64,000 bases of DNA from Toxorhynchites rutilus septentrionalis. Lineage: Eukaryota > Arthropoda > Insecta > Diptera > Culicidae. Each line of letters begins with the position of its first letter. Within the stretch, counting starts at the first letter, position 1. Positions 52,555-63,726 of the stretch are shown here, in pieces. The DNA lies in contig NC_073745.1 in the NCBI RefSeq assembly GCF_029784135.1, positions 104,054,125 to 104,118,124 of the forward strand. The letters are read 5' to 3'. The position numbers and the translations under genes are program-made. The notes beneath the pieces are model-generated. The model was given only the letters and a program-made list of their open reading frames with translations, ran no database searches and was not told the origin of the DNA.

Positions 52555-53357
52555 TTCTTAACATGTCCTTCTCGTCTTTGACTGTCTTCTTGCTCTTCCG
52601 AAGTTCCCGCATCATTATTGCCCAGTACTGCTCCACCGGGCGCAGCTCCGGACAGTTTGGAGGGTTCATGTCCTTTGGAACAAAATGGACAGAATTGGCC
52701 TCATACCACTCCAGGACACTTTTAGAATAGTGGCATGATGCCAAATCTGGCCAAAATAGCGGAGCTTCGTCGTGCTGCTGCAAGAACGGCAAAAGACGTT
52801 TCTCGAGGCACTCAGATTTGTAGATCTCGCCATTTACTGTGCTCTTTGTCACTCCTCAGTCCGCAAGAGCAGATGGCCTGCCAAACGAGATATTTGGAGG
52901 CGAACTTCGACATTTTCTTCTTCTTAAATTTGTCGTCCAAATCGAACTTGCTCTTGCCGGTGAAAAACTCCAACCCCGGAATTTGCTTAAAATCGGCTTT
53001 TATATACGTTTCGTCGTCCATCACACAGCAGCCATATTTTGTCAGCCTCTTCTCGTAGAGCTTCCGTGTCCGAGTTTTAGCCGTCGATTGTTGCCGCTCA
53101 TAGCGGTTTGGGAAGTTCTGTACCTTGTATTTATGTAGTCCAGCTCTCTTCTTTGCATTCTGGACGTAGCTCTGCGACATGCCGATCTTTTTAGTCAAAT
53201 CACGGCTTGAGACGTTGGGATTTGCTTTAATCATCCGCTTCACCTTTCCCTCCGTCTTTTTGTTCTCCGGTCCCGGTTTTCTTCCAGCTCCTTTGCCGTG
53301 GTCCAACGTCAACCGCTCCTGGAACCGCTTCAACACTCTGGAGACGGTTGAATGGTG
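52555..53357 (-). pseudogene. DD37E transposase, C-terminal portion
   Basis: This Tc1/mariner-superfamily transposase shows LKRFQERL, then RMIKANPNVSSRDLTKKIG (second helix-turn-helix), VMDDETYIKADF (first catalytic Asp), FWPDLASCHYSKS (second Asp) and CPELRPVEQYW (Glu). Thirty-seven residues separate the last two, the spacing of the mosquito ITmD37E group. One frameshift near 52850 breaks it. The N-terminal exon-like part lies at 54222-54318, displaced by a LINE insertion. The product would have been a nuclear cut-and-paste enzyme. Confidence 0.85.
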
Positions 53358-53361
53358 AATG

Positions 53362-54216
53362 TTTATTTATTTATTTTTCGTCTTCCAAATTATAACGTAC
53401 AGACTGTAACTTAAACTAATCTAAATACCTAATTCTATTAACAAAGACATCCTTGTTGATACAGAAATCAAAATTCTCATAAACAGCGTTAAAAGCTCGG
53501 ATACATGCACTAAAAGGATTGTTGTATCCATAGTTTGTCCTGTTGGCTGGCAGCCGAAGAACATTATGGTGACGAAGAGTACGAGAGGGGACGTTTATGT
53601 TGATACTCTGAAGTAATGCCGAACAATCCAAACGATTTGTGAGAACGTCAAAAATGAACACTCGCTGCAGCTTAAGACGTCTGCCCGATAATGATTCCAA
53701 ACCAATCAGCAGGCAACGTGATGTGTACGGTGGTAACTCTGCAGGGTTAGCCCAGGGAAACTGGCGAAGAGCGAATCAGATGAAGTGCTTCTGTACTCGT
53801 TCAAGTTTCAGACAAGGTGAGACGTGATACGGTGCCCAAACTGGCGCTCCATATTCCATAACACTGCGCACTACCGAGCAGTATAGTGATTTGAGAGCAT
53901 ATACATCTGTGATGAATGCTGTATGGCGACGGATGAATCCCAGTGCAGAGAAAGCCTTGGCTGCAGTTACCACAACATGTTCACTGAATCTCAGCTTACT
54001 GTCCATATTACACCTAGGTCACGTATGGAATTGACCCGATCAAGAGCTGTCGAATCGATATGGTAACTGTATTCAACAGCAGTTTGGCAGCGGGTGAAAG
54101 AGATTAATTTGCATTTCTTGATATTCACGTTCATACCGTTTTCATTGCACCACAACAAAAGTCGATCTATGTCAGTTTGCAAAACTTCACAATCCAGGAC
54201 TGATGTAATCACCCTG
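53362..54216 (-). pseudogene. 5'-truncated non-LTR retrotransposon inside the DD37E element
   Basis: Minus-strand frames give the end of an RT protein: LLLWCNENGMNVNIKKCKLI, SKLRFSEHV, AFSALGFIRRHT, YALKSLYCSVVRSVMEYGAP and FNAVYENFDFCINKDVF before a stop. This series is well known from abundant mosquito LINEs of the CR1/jockey side. A frameshift lies near 54002 and a stop near 53776. The 3' end is a TTTA-rich tail on the + strand (53362). Both flanks are DD37E coding sequence, so the insertion point is exact to within a few bases. Confidence 0.85.
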
Positions 54217-54221
54217 AATAC

Positions 54222-54318
54222 TGTTCAACATTTTTCCCAACTGCCGGTGCGACAGGTCAGGAAATTCCAGGTGTTTGGAAAGAATTTGTTCTCTCGACTC
54301 GCGTTGGTTCACCTCCAT
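54222..54318 (-). pseudogene. DD37E transposase, N-terminal portion
   Basis: From an ATG at 54318 the frame reads MEVNQRESREQILSKHLEFP, then DLSHRQLGKMLN, the first helix-turn-helix of the transposase. It matches the NPELSHRDIGKIL region of the element at 62425. It then runs into LINE sequence. The gene resumes at 53357 with STVSRVLKRF. Confidence 0.8.
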
Positions 54319-54474
54319 TTTCGTTGAATCGAAAACCACGACTTCGAGTATGAAAGCTTGTAGACAATACACATCAATGAGAAAGTGTGCAAAATTTGAT
54401 TGATTTTTACCCAATGGTAAAAAAGTTATGCTCTGTTGAATGTGTCGCAATAATTTCATGTTCGCCCATTAATT

Positions 54475-54670
54475 ATTCACACTAGCTATACGCGCAATAA
54501 AATTCCGCGGAAATTTTTTCGGCTAATTATTTAATCCTAAAAGATGGAAAAATCTTAATTTGAGACATTGCAAAATTGAGTGTACACCAAAAAATTCTCC
54601 AAGCCAACGAAGTGAGATAAGATCAATGCAAATTAGTGTACTTTTTCGTCAATGTGTATTGTCAACACCT
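54475..54670 (+). mobile_element. Tc1-like element end
   Basis: The segment shares several blocks with 34287-34550 (CACTAGCTATACGCGCAATA, AAATTCCGCGG, TAAGATCAATGCAAATTAG). It lies just upstream of the Tc1 transposase relic, so it is probably that element's 5' end. Confidence 0.5.
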
Positions 54671-54805
54671 CGGGCGGTGTTGATTTTTTGTTTTTTTATT
54701 GATGTTTGAAAAAGTTTTATTAAAAGTTTTATTAGAAAATTTTTTATCAAAATTGCAGGAAAGATGGAAGAAATAGATATTGTTACACGTACAATAACAA
54801 CAAAT

Positions 54806-55390
54806 AAGACTTGTTGAGGAAAGACATTGAGGGAAATAGCAGCTGCTGTCTGAAGAACCCAATCTACAATAAAGAAAATCATAAACACGTGGAAATACGA
54901 AGGAACCATCGAAAATCTCCTGGGTAGAGGACACAAACGGATCCTGTCTCCTGATGATGAACGGGTAACTGTGCGAACATTGCGAAAGAACCCTAAAACA
55001 AACATTCCTAAATTGACTACCGAATTAGCCGGCACCATTGGAAGACCTGCCAGCGCAGACACTGTCCGGAGAATAGTAAACACGAACAATCTGAAAGGTC
55101 GACTTGAGTTTACTAAGGCATAAGTAAACAGACCTAAGGAATTCTGGAAAAAGGCCCTTCATACGGATGAGACGGAAACCAATCTCTTTGAATCGGATGG
55201 AAGACAGTTGGTGTTAACGAAGGATCGGTGCTTCAGTTTCAGCATTTGGTTTCCACAGTAAAACACGGCGACGGCAGTTAGCTGGTGGATGGTACAATGG
55301 CAGCTTCTGGAGCTGGAACCATGGATTTTATCGATTCGGCGATGGACAAAATTATAAATCGGTTCTTGTCGCCATCTGAAAAGTTTATTT
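54806..55390 (+). pseudogene. Tc1-like transposase relic
   Basis: The frames show LREIAAAV, STIKKIINTWKYEGTIENL, GRGHKRILSPDDERV, SADTVRRIVNTNNLKGRLEF, then EFWKKALHTDETETNLFESD with the first catalytic Asp, and GTMDFIDSAMDK. This is the Tc1 order. Stop codons (near 54848 and 55122) and frameshifts break it. The C-terminal third with the last catalytic residues is missing. Confidence 0.8.
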
Positions 55391-55663
55391 TTGTTGTTTT
55401 ATCATAACGTTTCACCTATACACACGCCAAAATGAGTATACACAATTGACACCAAACTAATGTATTATAACTGTCCAAAAGTTGATTGTTTCAATAATGT
55501 GGCTATCCTACCTCGGGTGGCCGTCTTCCCCCGCCTTCCCCTACTAGGGAATTGATTTTTGTTTTGCGATTGACGGTTCATTCTGAGAATTCCCATACTT
55601 CTTCATATATTCTCGAATAAATGTACACATTGCATACATTCTTGGCAAAAAACTATGGGTAGG

Positions 55664-55700
55664 CTATACAACCGCAAGATTAACGTTGGACTACCGTTTT
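55664..55700. repeat. left end of histone cassette E3
   Basis: CTATACAACCGCAAGATTAA followed by CGTTGGACTACCG matches the left end of cassette E2 (TATAACCGCAAGGGTGACGTAGGACTATCG). Both are followed by CTGAATGAATGAATATTT. No right end of this cassette was found. Confidence 0.55.
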
Positions 55701-55859
55701 TTTGAATTTGCATTTTAATCAAATCTGAATGAATGAATATTTTCTTCTTTCAAGCTCAAAGCGCTTGCCCGACCAAACCATTTTTCAGAACCGGAATAGT
55801 GATAAAAAGGAAAGTTGATGGAAATTTCTATGACTATTCTTCTGTAAAAGAAGCATAGT

Positions 55860-55875
55860 GGCCCTAAAGAGGACC
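55860..55875 (-). promoter_or_regulatory. decayed histone 3' stem-loop of the H3 pseudogene
   Basis: The minus strand reads GGTCCTCTTTAGGGCC, the histone stem-loop with changes in the loop and one stem pair. It begins about 30 bases past the H3 C-terminus. Confidence 0.65.
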
Positions 55876-55886
55876 GATTCTTGTTA

Positions 55887-56218
55887 ATTGCAAGTCGAAA
55901 TCGAACCACGTTCACTGCGAGTCCGACTAACTAGTTGGGTGTCCTTGAACATGATGGCGATATGCTTGGTATGGCTGATGCAAAGGTTGGTGCCTCCAAA
56001 CTGGTCGTATGATAGGTGTGAGTGGCTTTCTTGCACGGTCATAACGGGTCTAACTTTGGATGCATAGATCTTCTCTCAAATCCTGGGCAATCTCAGGAAG
56101 TACATACCGGAGAAGCTTCTTACGGTGTAGCGGTGAAGCTCTCCGGTTTACTGGAGGCCATGTATTTCGAGAACCATCCAGCTGGAACAGCAGTTTATAG
56201 TACACGCAAGTAGTAGGG
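55887..56218 (-). pseudogene. histone H3 pseudogene
   Basis: Read on the minus strand, the C-terminal part shows EIAQDLREDLCIQS, VMTVQESHSHLSYDQF, GGTNLCISHTKHIAIMFKD and RTRSERG. These match [50 protein letters not shown] of H3. The N-terminal part is recognisable mainly at DNA level (GCGTGTACTATAAACTGCTG for ARTKQTA). A deletion, frameshifts and stops interrupt it, and the start codon is gone. It was a replication-dependent histone gene, since the 3' stem-loop is attached. Confidence 0.8.
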
Positions 56219-56342
56219 GTGTATAGAAGTGAATGCTTTCTAAGTCGACAAATAGCAGAATAGAAACTGAGGTTGGTCAGAGCGAACGCAATATTTTTAA
56301 CGTATGCATTAGAATCCTTTAATCGTAAGTTTATTAGGCCTT

Positions 56343-56745
56343 CTACAAAAATGCTTTGATGACCTGCCGGTTGGCCTTACGGTAGTTAGCCGAAGCCTTA
56401 ACCATGGCCGATGAAAAAATGGATGCCTGCATGCCCTTCAGCTCTTTTGTGGCTTTGGCTATCAGCTGCTTTTCCGCTTTAACCACAATTCTTTGGAGTA
56501 GTTCATCCGTTGGGAGAGTTAGCGGTCTTCGATACAAAGTTTATCTTCAGCCGGTCTATCTCCTACAGTGATCTCTAGGTTTGCGAGTCGAGGCCAGGTT
56601 AGGCCAAAAGACCACATATCCCTTTGCTTGATACTTCTTAATCAAGGCAGCTACTTCCGATTGGCATTTCTTACTGTATTTCTCCCAATACACCGAAAGG
56701 CCGGTGCAATAATCGACCTTCATTATGAGTACTCAACATTTCAAT
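56343..56745 (-). pseudogene. Tc1/mariner-superfamily transposase fragment
   Basis: Minus-strand frames give KKCQSEVAALIKKYQAKGYV, then FWPNLAS, resembling the second catalytic motif FWPDLAS. Then comes a C-terminal-like LIAKATKELKGM followed by FSSAMVKASANYRKANRQVI, similar to tails of long IS630-type insect transposases. The part with the last catalytic residue is missing. It directly follows the H3 pseudogene leader. Confidence 0.4.
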
Positions 56746-56749
56746 TTCA

Positions 56750-57815
56750 TCAACATGAGTCAAGAGATACATCCGTTTTATGCTTCCAGATATAAAATGG
56801 TTCAAGCTTTATATCTGGGAATTAGAATATGAAAAATAGCTAGCATGGATTCTAGAGTGTATCAAAGTGTATAGTTTACCCGAGCTCTGGTCTGGTAAAT
56901 AGATAGATCTTATACTTAGACCTTGAATAACCCTATCGTTATTCTAGCGTCTCTAGATTTTAGTTTTACTTTATTCGTTAAATCAAATTCAATTAAAATC
57001 AACGGTTGTTTTTGTTCTAAAAAGATTTTAATTCTGACCATCGAAATTATGACTGCAAACTTTTCACTCCAAAATGCCGGCCTGTATCCCTCTGCCAGCT
57101 AAATACACGCACACAGGATCACAATCTTACTTCAATCAACGTTCATCAGAGCACGATTACACATCAATACACACAATCTCCCTCGGATAAAAAAATTCTC
57201 AAAGAATATCTCCGATAGGTAACGGAACTAAACAGACATTGATAAACCCACACTGATGTTAATGTTAACACTTAAAAAAGAAACACAAAACTATCACAAT
57301 GATTAACAGCAAATGAAATTAAGTACCGTATTTCTCGAAACTCTATCAAATCCACATGTCCAAATGTATCCCCTGACACACTGAGATAAAGCAAAACTTC
57401 CATGGGTAACTAGTAGCGACGAACAGAAGCAGTTCGTAGTAGATGTTTTACCTGCGTTCCATAGTTCCATTCGACGGTTAGTTCAATCTTCCGTTATAGT
57501 ATATCTCAACCGGCAGTAGCGTTGTACAGGTAAAATTATAATTACCGTTCCATTAGTCGGAATAGTAGCTACATATTAAGCATGAGAGAAACTAAAGTTG
57601 CAAGATACGATGCTTTTCGTTATCAATTTTTTTATTACACTGACAGGCATCTTTTGACAATACGTTGATTTCCCCGGGATATTTACATCATGACATATAA
57701 CTCTGCTGGTAACAATCCCACTAAAGCAGAAACACGTTTCATGAGTACATAAGGCTAGGCAGAAGAACAAAACCGAACGCATTTTGTAAATAAACCTGTA
57801 TCATAACTAGAAAGC

Positions 57816-57874
<59 letters not shown>

Positions 57875-58664
57875 TAAAAGAAAACTATTATAAAATGAGC
57901 AGTTGATCTGTAGAGTTATGAAATTTCATATTGTTTTTAATCTGACCGGTTGGCAATTGACCAACCGAATAAGTCACATACCCAGCAGATGACGCAGCAC
58001 AACTTCAAGCCGGCCGACCTTTGGATGAGTTATTGAGTCGCGGCTAACGCTGGTGACCGGTAGTACTAGGATGTAGTGTATCAAAACCTTTGGCAGATGC
58101 TAGTAGAGGTGCAATCCGGAAAAAATGCGTTGTTTGGTTAATCCAATTCAACTGTAGAAACCTGAAGCGCAATACTACCATTGTGCATGTTACATACAGA
58201 CATGGAAGATTGTTTATTATTTGGAACCTCAGCAAATCCGGTAACGAAAGAGAGCAGGAAGAACAAGAGTCGCAGAATTGAGAATAGAAATCTCAAGATA
58301 TGTGAATAGTATTTGAAATCAGACTTTAAAAACAAAAATAAAGAGATACCTTATCCGCCTCACTTGAAGAATTGAACGATGATTTGTTTTATTTGTCAAA
58401 GGAAATCATTCTCCAATACATGGCACTCGATACCACGTGGGTGACTTTTTCGCACGCAATCATAGCAAACAACGCGTAACAGTTTGCCTCAGCTGTTCGT
58501 CGATGTCTGAAGCCATGGTTTCCAGGGACAACGATTAACTTGGTTGCCGCCGCTGTTTTCGGCGGGTAAACATTGTGAAAAATTTTCGCCTATGCCACTA
58601 GTCTGTTTGTGGTACGTTATTAACATTTTTAACTAATTTAATGTGTGAATTCAAATAACGCAGC
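56750..58664. other. intergenic, with one TA microsatellite
   Basis: I see no gene. The block includes an uninterrupted TA repeat at 57821-57870 and presumably the promoter and leader of the small gene that starts at 58665. Confidence 0.4.
57821..57870. repeat. (TA)25 microsatellite
   Basis: Twenty-five uninterrupted TA dinucleotides, followed by AATATAAAAG. Confidence 0.95.
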
Positions 58665-58817
58665 ATGAGTCGACGATTGGCCAAGTTGCACAAACCGTGC
58701 GACAAACTGGACAAGTACGACAATGAGCCGTACATGCAGAATCCGCTGTTGAATCTGTTTCTCTCGGAGGTTAAGGAACGACGGCATTACAGCTTCATTC
58801 AGCGTAAAGCGGCAGCG
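58665..58817 (+). CDS. unrecognised small gene, exon 1
   Basis: The exon codes for 51 residues, beginning MSRRLAKLHKPCDKLDKYDN and including NPLLNLFLSEVKERRHYSF, then QRKAAA, followed by the donor GTGAGT in phase 0. Codon use and composition look like a real gene, basic and mostly helical. It joins in frame to 60210-60365. The NPLLNLFLSEVKERR stretch, with a later W, faintly recalls HMG-box-like domains of dipteran sperm chromatin proteins. That is only a suggestion. No signal peptide is evident. Confidence 0.6.
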
Positions 58818-60209
58818 GTGAGTATCTTGGATAGAGTGTTTAAATAGGTTAAGAATATTACATTTAAGAATTCTGCAATGAACTATTATAACAACATAAA
58901 AAGCTAAAGTGCAAATAAGATTACACAAAGAATAACTTTAATTTACCAATTCAGAAATGGAAAGTGATGAAGTCACTTCCACTTCCATAATGTTGCACAG
59001 CATCACCAATACCGTGAAGCATGCAGTAGAGAGAGAAAATATTAGAAACACCCGAAAGATTTATTAGCATATCATAGATTACTATGCATAATACTTCAAA
59101 GCGGGCTGTCTACATACCACGTGGACAGGAAAAGTACGATTTTACACTACCCTAACGCCCCCCCCCCAACCTCCGTGAACAAGCGTGGACTATCGCTATA
59201 GCCCTCCTCCTGTTAACCACGTGGACATTCTTCAATTTTTCCATTCTAAATCAAGGAAATAATTGTATTGCGCCTATATTACATTTTAGATTTGTTTCGG
59301 TTAAATTTTTTGTTTTCTAAATAAAAATGATTGATAAAGTAATTCCAGTAAATAAATTATAGGTTTATGAAATAAAGACTCAATAGAGCCATTGCTTTGC
59401 TTTTGGAGCCTGTTACGTAAATCTTGTTTATTTATTATTTTAAATATAATCTTGATCTTAAATTAATAGATCTTTATTAACTGTAGCTTGATTTTCCAAG
59501 AAGTGTTTTGTATTATTTGTTTTCACCTTCATGTACAGTTCACTATAGAGCAATTCCACGCTAAATCAACTGGTCGCCGCTTCGGACCATTCCGATATTT
59601 TGTTTTAAATTTCGTACATGCGTTGTAGGCTACCCGAATCACAAGTTTCACTGTAATTTATTACAAGAGCGTTTCTACAATGCTAACTGTCTGTTCAACT
59701 GTGGCTAACTGTCTGTTCAAAATATGATGCTTGAAGATGTTTTTCCTTGCCAAATAAAATTACTTTTTGAAGAACAAAAAAATATTGAGAAAAATTGGCT
59801 CATCTATTCATCTCAAAAATTAAATTTGACGGCTAGTGTTGCATGGACAATCTGAGGAGAATGTGGATATTGTGCTTTAGAAATTTATTAAATGACAATA
59901 CATACAAAAACCACGAAATCTACTCCATTGTGTCTTAGTATACTTATTCGGAGCATGACGCTGAATACCAAGGAACGCATAAATAACTTGCACAAACATT
60001 TTGCGTTCAAAATACTGCAGTTGACAATAGATTCCTTATAGATTCTCTTTATCTCTTATCAACTTCTGAAGCAATTGTTCATCATAGTTATGAAACATGT
60101 ACCCATAATGAAATTAGTATAATGTACCAATTGAATTCCAAAAAGAAAATCGCGTTTAATTTACCTTTTTCAGTTTTCCGTTTTATTTTCAGAATTTGTA
60201 TCTTTTTAG
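58818..60209 (+). other. intron of the small gene
   Basis: The 1.4-kb AT-rich intron contains a short repeat with CCACGTGGACA words (59117-59230) and a C run (59158-59168). No other gene is seen. Confidence 0.45.
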
Positions 60210-60365
60210 GATCTCACGAAACAATGTGCTTGGAATGAAATTGGTGCAATAGCAAAAGAGTTGGGTATCAAAGAACGAATACTACAGCAGTATGGGAGTT
60301 TTGTTTTGGTTGATCAAAACATCATGTTTATTATGTTTTTGAGGGAAAATGACAAAAACTTCTAA
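60210..60365 (+). CDS. unrecognised small gene, exon 2
   Basis: After TGTATCTTTTTAG the frame continues in phase 0 with DLTKQCAWNEIGAIAKELGI, then KERILQQYGSF and a hydrophobic, less conserved-looking end (IMFIMFLREN) before TAA at 60363-60365. The joined protein has about 102 residues. The last 20 residues could be intron read as exon if a further splice exists after QQYGS. The acceptor is preceded by a long T-rich tract (60170-60208). Confidence 0.5.
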   Translation, partial: DLTKQCAWNEIGAIAKELGIKERILQQYGSFVLVDQNIMFIMFLRENDKNF

Positions 60366-60714
60366 AAACCACTATCTTTGAAAACTAATACTTCTAAAAT
60401 ATTCCTGAAATTTACAGACAGGGTAAATGTGTGGGCACTGTTAAGTGGTGAGTTATCGTAGTTTTAGTAGGGAAGTATTGAAATTGGGCTATGTAGCAAC
60501 CCTTCCTATTCAGAACAAGTTTTAGATATGCAGAGATAGCAGAGACCACTAAGATAAGGTGAATGTCCTTCAAGAACAACAGTTGCATCTGCATCCGAAT
60601 TTAAGGTCATTTTTTCCTAGTGTCTGGCTCTCCGCTTCTTGCTGCTGCCCGAGAAGCATTCTTGTGATTGGCCTCGTTCAATGTTGCTCTCGACATTCAC
60701 TTGTTTTGCCAAAA

Positions 60715-60898
60715 CCGGAAGGGCCGTCCTCCGAGTCACTATCTCAAGCATCCACATCGCTGTCTCCATCGCTTGGGGGCACGATGACAAAGTCAATATC
60801 ATTTGTTGACACTAGATTTTCGAAAGCGTCTTCATCCAAATCAATCAGATAATTGTACAGCTTCTCCGGATTATCGGGAAGCTGATATATCCTATTGA
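60715..60898 (-). pseudogene. piggyBac-like N-terminal fragment (tentative)
   Basis: The minus strand reads YQLPDNPEKLYNYLIDLDED, then FENLVSTNDIDFVIVPPSDG, SDVDA, a stop, then DSDSEDGPSGFGK. Acidic Asp/Ser-rich N-termini of this kind open many piggyBac-family transposases. Two stops (60750 and about 60690) break it. No catalytic part or ends were found, so the assignment is weak. Confidence 0.3.
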
Positions 60899-60899
60899 G

Positions 60900-61830
60900 A
60901 AAAAAATATACCGTAGTTGCACAGCGTATGAAATTTCATACGCTCAACAGTAAACATAGATTTTTTTTTGCGGTTTCATAATTTGGTTATGAATTTGGTT
61001 ATATTATGTTTGGTTTCAGATTTGAGCAATTTAGAATCCTTTAAGAGGTAAAACTTTGATAAATTCATGTTTACTTTTGCGACTCCATTAAACTCGAACT
61101 TTGCAAGCTTCAATACACAACAAAACAACAAAAATGACAGATAAAATGACACTGACACAAAAAACACTCTTAAATTGTCATGTGGTATCATTTAAAATGC
61201 GCTTAACACTTTAGTTTCATCAAAAACAGTTTTTCAAAAATTGGCATTTTTGCGTATTAAATTTCATACGTTGAGCACTAATGGATTAAAAGTAGAGATT
61301 TTGTTCCCCAAACCGTGAAATTATTTGTATCGCTGTTTGGTTTGGTTTCAGAATTTTCAGAAAAAAAATCAATCGCATAAATTTATTTGATTTTATGTGC
61401 ACCGTTTTACTCCACAATATTTCATCATGCTTCACGAAAAAAATCCATCAACGAAAAACTTTTTTGTTTTCACGTCAAAATAATGAACAACGTATTTTAT
61501 GCTATTCAATGAGTCGAAAGCTCTTGATTCGTTGCCCTTGAATATTTTTCTCCAGCGATTGAACAAATGACAATATCTGATATTTAATAGCAAGTTGAAT
61601 AGCTCCAAGAATTTTCACCGGGCTGTCAAAGAGACATGAGGTTTGACATTATTCTGCTAGAAGAGGACATCAATTTGCTCAATTTTGAATGTTCATCGCT
61701 GATTTGTTAAGTGGCTAACTGTATTTGTAGAAATTTATTGACTGGTAGTTTGGTAAACAAAGACACGTTTCGATTTTTCTTTTCGCTCAACATTCGAGGT
61801 TAACTTTTTTATCGCCAGTCACGGTTTGTT
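60900..61830. other. no gene seen
   Basis: AT-rich DNA with two similar phrases, TTTCATACGCTCAACAGTAA (60935) and TTTCATACGTTGAGCACTAA (61262), which may mark a decayed repeat. No coding sequence is supported. Confidence 0.35.
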
Positions 61831-62022
61831 TCAAAGCTGCGAATTTTTAATGCGTTCATGCAGCAGATCGTTGATTGAGATGCGGCCCATTAAATGTTTT
61901 AGTGTCAAGTATTGCAGAACCCTTGCATTGTAGCGTTTTACGTAACCAAGTTTCACCAGGTGCCCGTGAACTTTCTGGACAACCCAATAAAGCGTATTCG
62001 AGAATATATTACGTTCTATCAA
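61831..62022 (-). pseudogene. mariner transposase fragment
   Basis: The frame reads VHGHLVKLGYVKRYNARVLQ, then LTLKHLMGRISINDLLHERI. It corresponds to the HL...GYVKR.DVWVPH.LT.K.LMDRISI...LL.R segment of DD34D mariner transposases. Only about 60 codons survive, and the diagnostic WVPH is lost. Confidence 0.65.
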
Positions 62023-62424
62023 AAACGAACATCGCTGCTTGGAAAACGTCTCTAGAGATACGGTCTGTGCCCCTATGAAGAAATTTATTGTTCGTGGTTC
62101 ATTTTCTCAAAACCTTGGAAGTTCTTAAACAACATGATGTTACCAAATTCAAACATGCTTCGCTGGCGGCTCCACCGTGCCGGAATACCTGATCTTTCAG
62201 AACCAATGAAAATAAATCGTTCATGTACGTTATGTCTGTCATGCTACGATGGTACCTGTACAACGCTGTACACGTACCTCGCTAGTACAGCTGTATATCT
62301 GTATATCTGTCTGTATGATATTACTCTCAGAAAAAAAACCTCAGCAAAGAAGTGCAACGATATAAAGAAAATATAGAAATTCGGCCTGGCAGCACTATCG
62401 GATAGCTCAACTTTTTTATTGATA

Positions 62425-63724
62425 AAGGGTGTGTCACATCAAATTGCATCACGGAAAAAACGCTGTAGAAATTCGCCCAGTAGACCGATCCTTTTGAAAA
62501 TTTTAGACAGTAAAATAAAAACTATTAAACAACTTTTGGAATTTTCTTTTTATTCATACTTCGAGCCCAAGCCCGTATGCTCGCACCTTCCTCTTTACCC
62601 CGTCCATAAGGTTCTGTACAACGTCAGGTTGTAGTTTTTTTTTTTAACAGAAATCTATTTTCTCTTGAAGTCCGCCTTCGATTTGAAAACTTTTGGGTTC
62701 TTAAGGAAGGCCTGCTTCATAACCGCCCAATATTTCTCTATTGGGCGAAGCTCCGGCGCGTTGGGCGGGTTCATTTCCTTTGGCACAAAGGTGACCCCGT
62801 TGGCTTCGTACCACTCCTACACGTCCTTTGAATAGTGGCACGAAGCGAGATCCGGCCAGAAGATGGTCGGGCCCTCGTGCTGCTTCAATAGTGGTAGTAA
62901 GCGCTTCTGTAGGCACTCCTTAAGGTAAACCTGCCCGTTTGCCGTGCCGGTCATCACGAAGGGGGCGCTCCGCTTTCCGCAAGAGCAGATCGCTTGCCAC
63001 ACCATGTACTTTTTGGCAAACTTGGATAGTTTCTGCTTGCGAATCTCCTCCGGAACGCTGAATTTGTCCTCTGCGGAGAAGAACAACAGGCCCGGCAGCT
63101 GACGAAAGTCCGCTTTGACGTAGGTTTCGTCGTCCATTATCAGGCAATGCGGCTTCGTCAGCATTTCGGTGTACAGCTTCCGGGCTCGCGTCTTCCCCAC
63201 CATGTTTTGCCTTTCGTCGCGGTTAGGAGCCTTCTGAACCTTGTATGTACGCAGGCCCTCCCGCTGCTTGGTCCGCTGGACGAATGAACTTGACAAATTC
63301 AGCTTATTGGCGACATCCCGGACCGAACTTCTCGGATCACGTCTAAACTGCTTAACTACGCGCTTGTGATCTTTTTCACTGACGGAGCATCCATTTTTGC
63401 CGTTCTTCACCTTCCGGTCGATGGTTAGGTTCTCGAAGTATCGTTTTAGTACTCTGCTGACCGTGGATTGGACGATTCCCAGGATCTTACCGATGTCCCG
63501 ATGTGACAACTCCGGATTCTCGAAATGAGTACACAGGATTAATTCACGACGCTCTTTTCCGTTCGACGACATTTTTCCAAATTTACGAAAAATTGACAGT
63601 GAAGCATGGCCAACGTGATCTATACACTGTTATCTGATTATAAGCGAAAGCTGAAGATATAATTCCTAAAAATTAAATTTCTACAGCGTTTTTTCCGTGA
63701 TGCAATTTGATGTGACACACCCTT
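62425..63724 (-). mobile_element. DD37E (ITmD37E-type) DNA transposon, nearly intact
   Basis: The 1.30-kb element has near-perfect inverted ends. AAGGGTGTGTCACATCAAAT, then TGCATCACGGAAAAAACGCT and GTAGAAATT, are mirrored at 63678-63724. TA flanks both sides (62423-62424 and 63725-63726). The inverted repeats are about 48 bp. A single gene lies on the minus strand. Mosquito genomes are known to carry DD37E elements. Confidence 0.93.
62651..63572 (-). pseudogene. DD37E transposase with a single nonsense codon
   Basis: The protein starts MSSNGKERRELILCTHFENP and has two helix-turn-helix regions (SHRDIGKILGIVQSTVSRVL and SSVRDVANKLNLSSSFVQ). The catalytic core contains LIMDDETYVKADF, FWPDLASCHYSKD and APELRPIEKYW, with 37 residues between the last Asp and Glu. 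The frame is open for 251 codons to a TAG at 62817-62819. Beyond it the same frame continues with EWYEANGVTFVPKEMNPPN to a normal end near 62651. The stop, between the last two catalytic residues, appears to be the only lesion, so the copy died recently. Confidence 0.9.
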
Positions 63725-63726
63725 TA

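Noticed and set aside
56022..56213. A + strand frame that looked like a histone H4 fragment
   Set aside because: The DNA aligns better, and over a longer span, with histone H3 read on the minus strand (EIAQD, RTRSER and the N-terminal ARTKQTA region). The H4 resemblance was coincidental.
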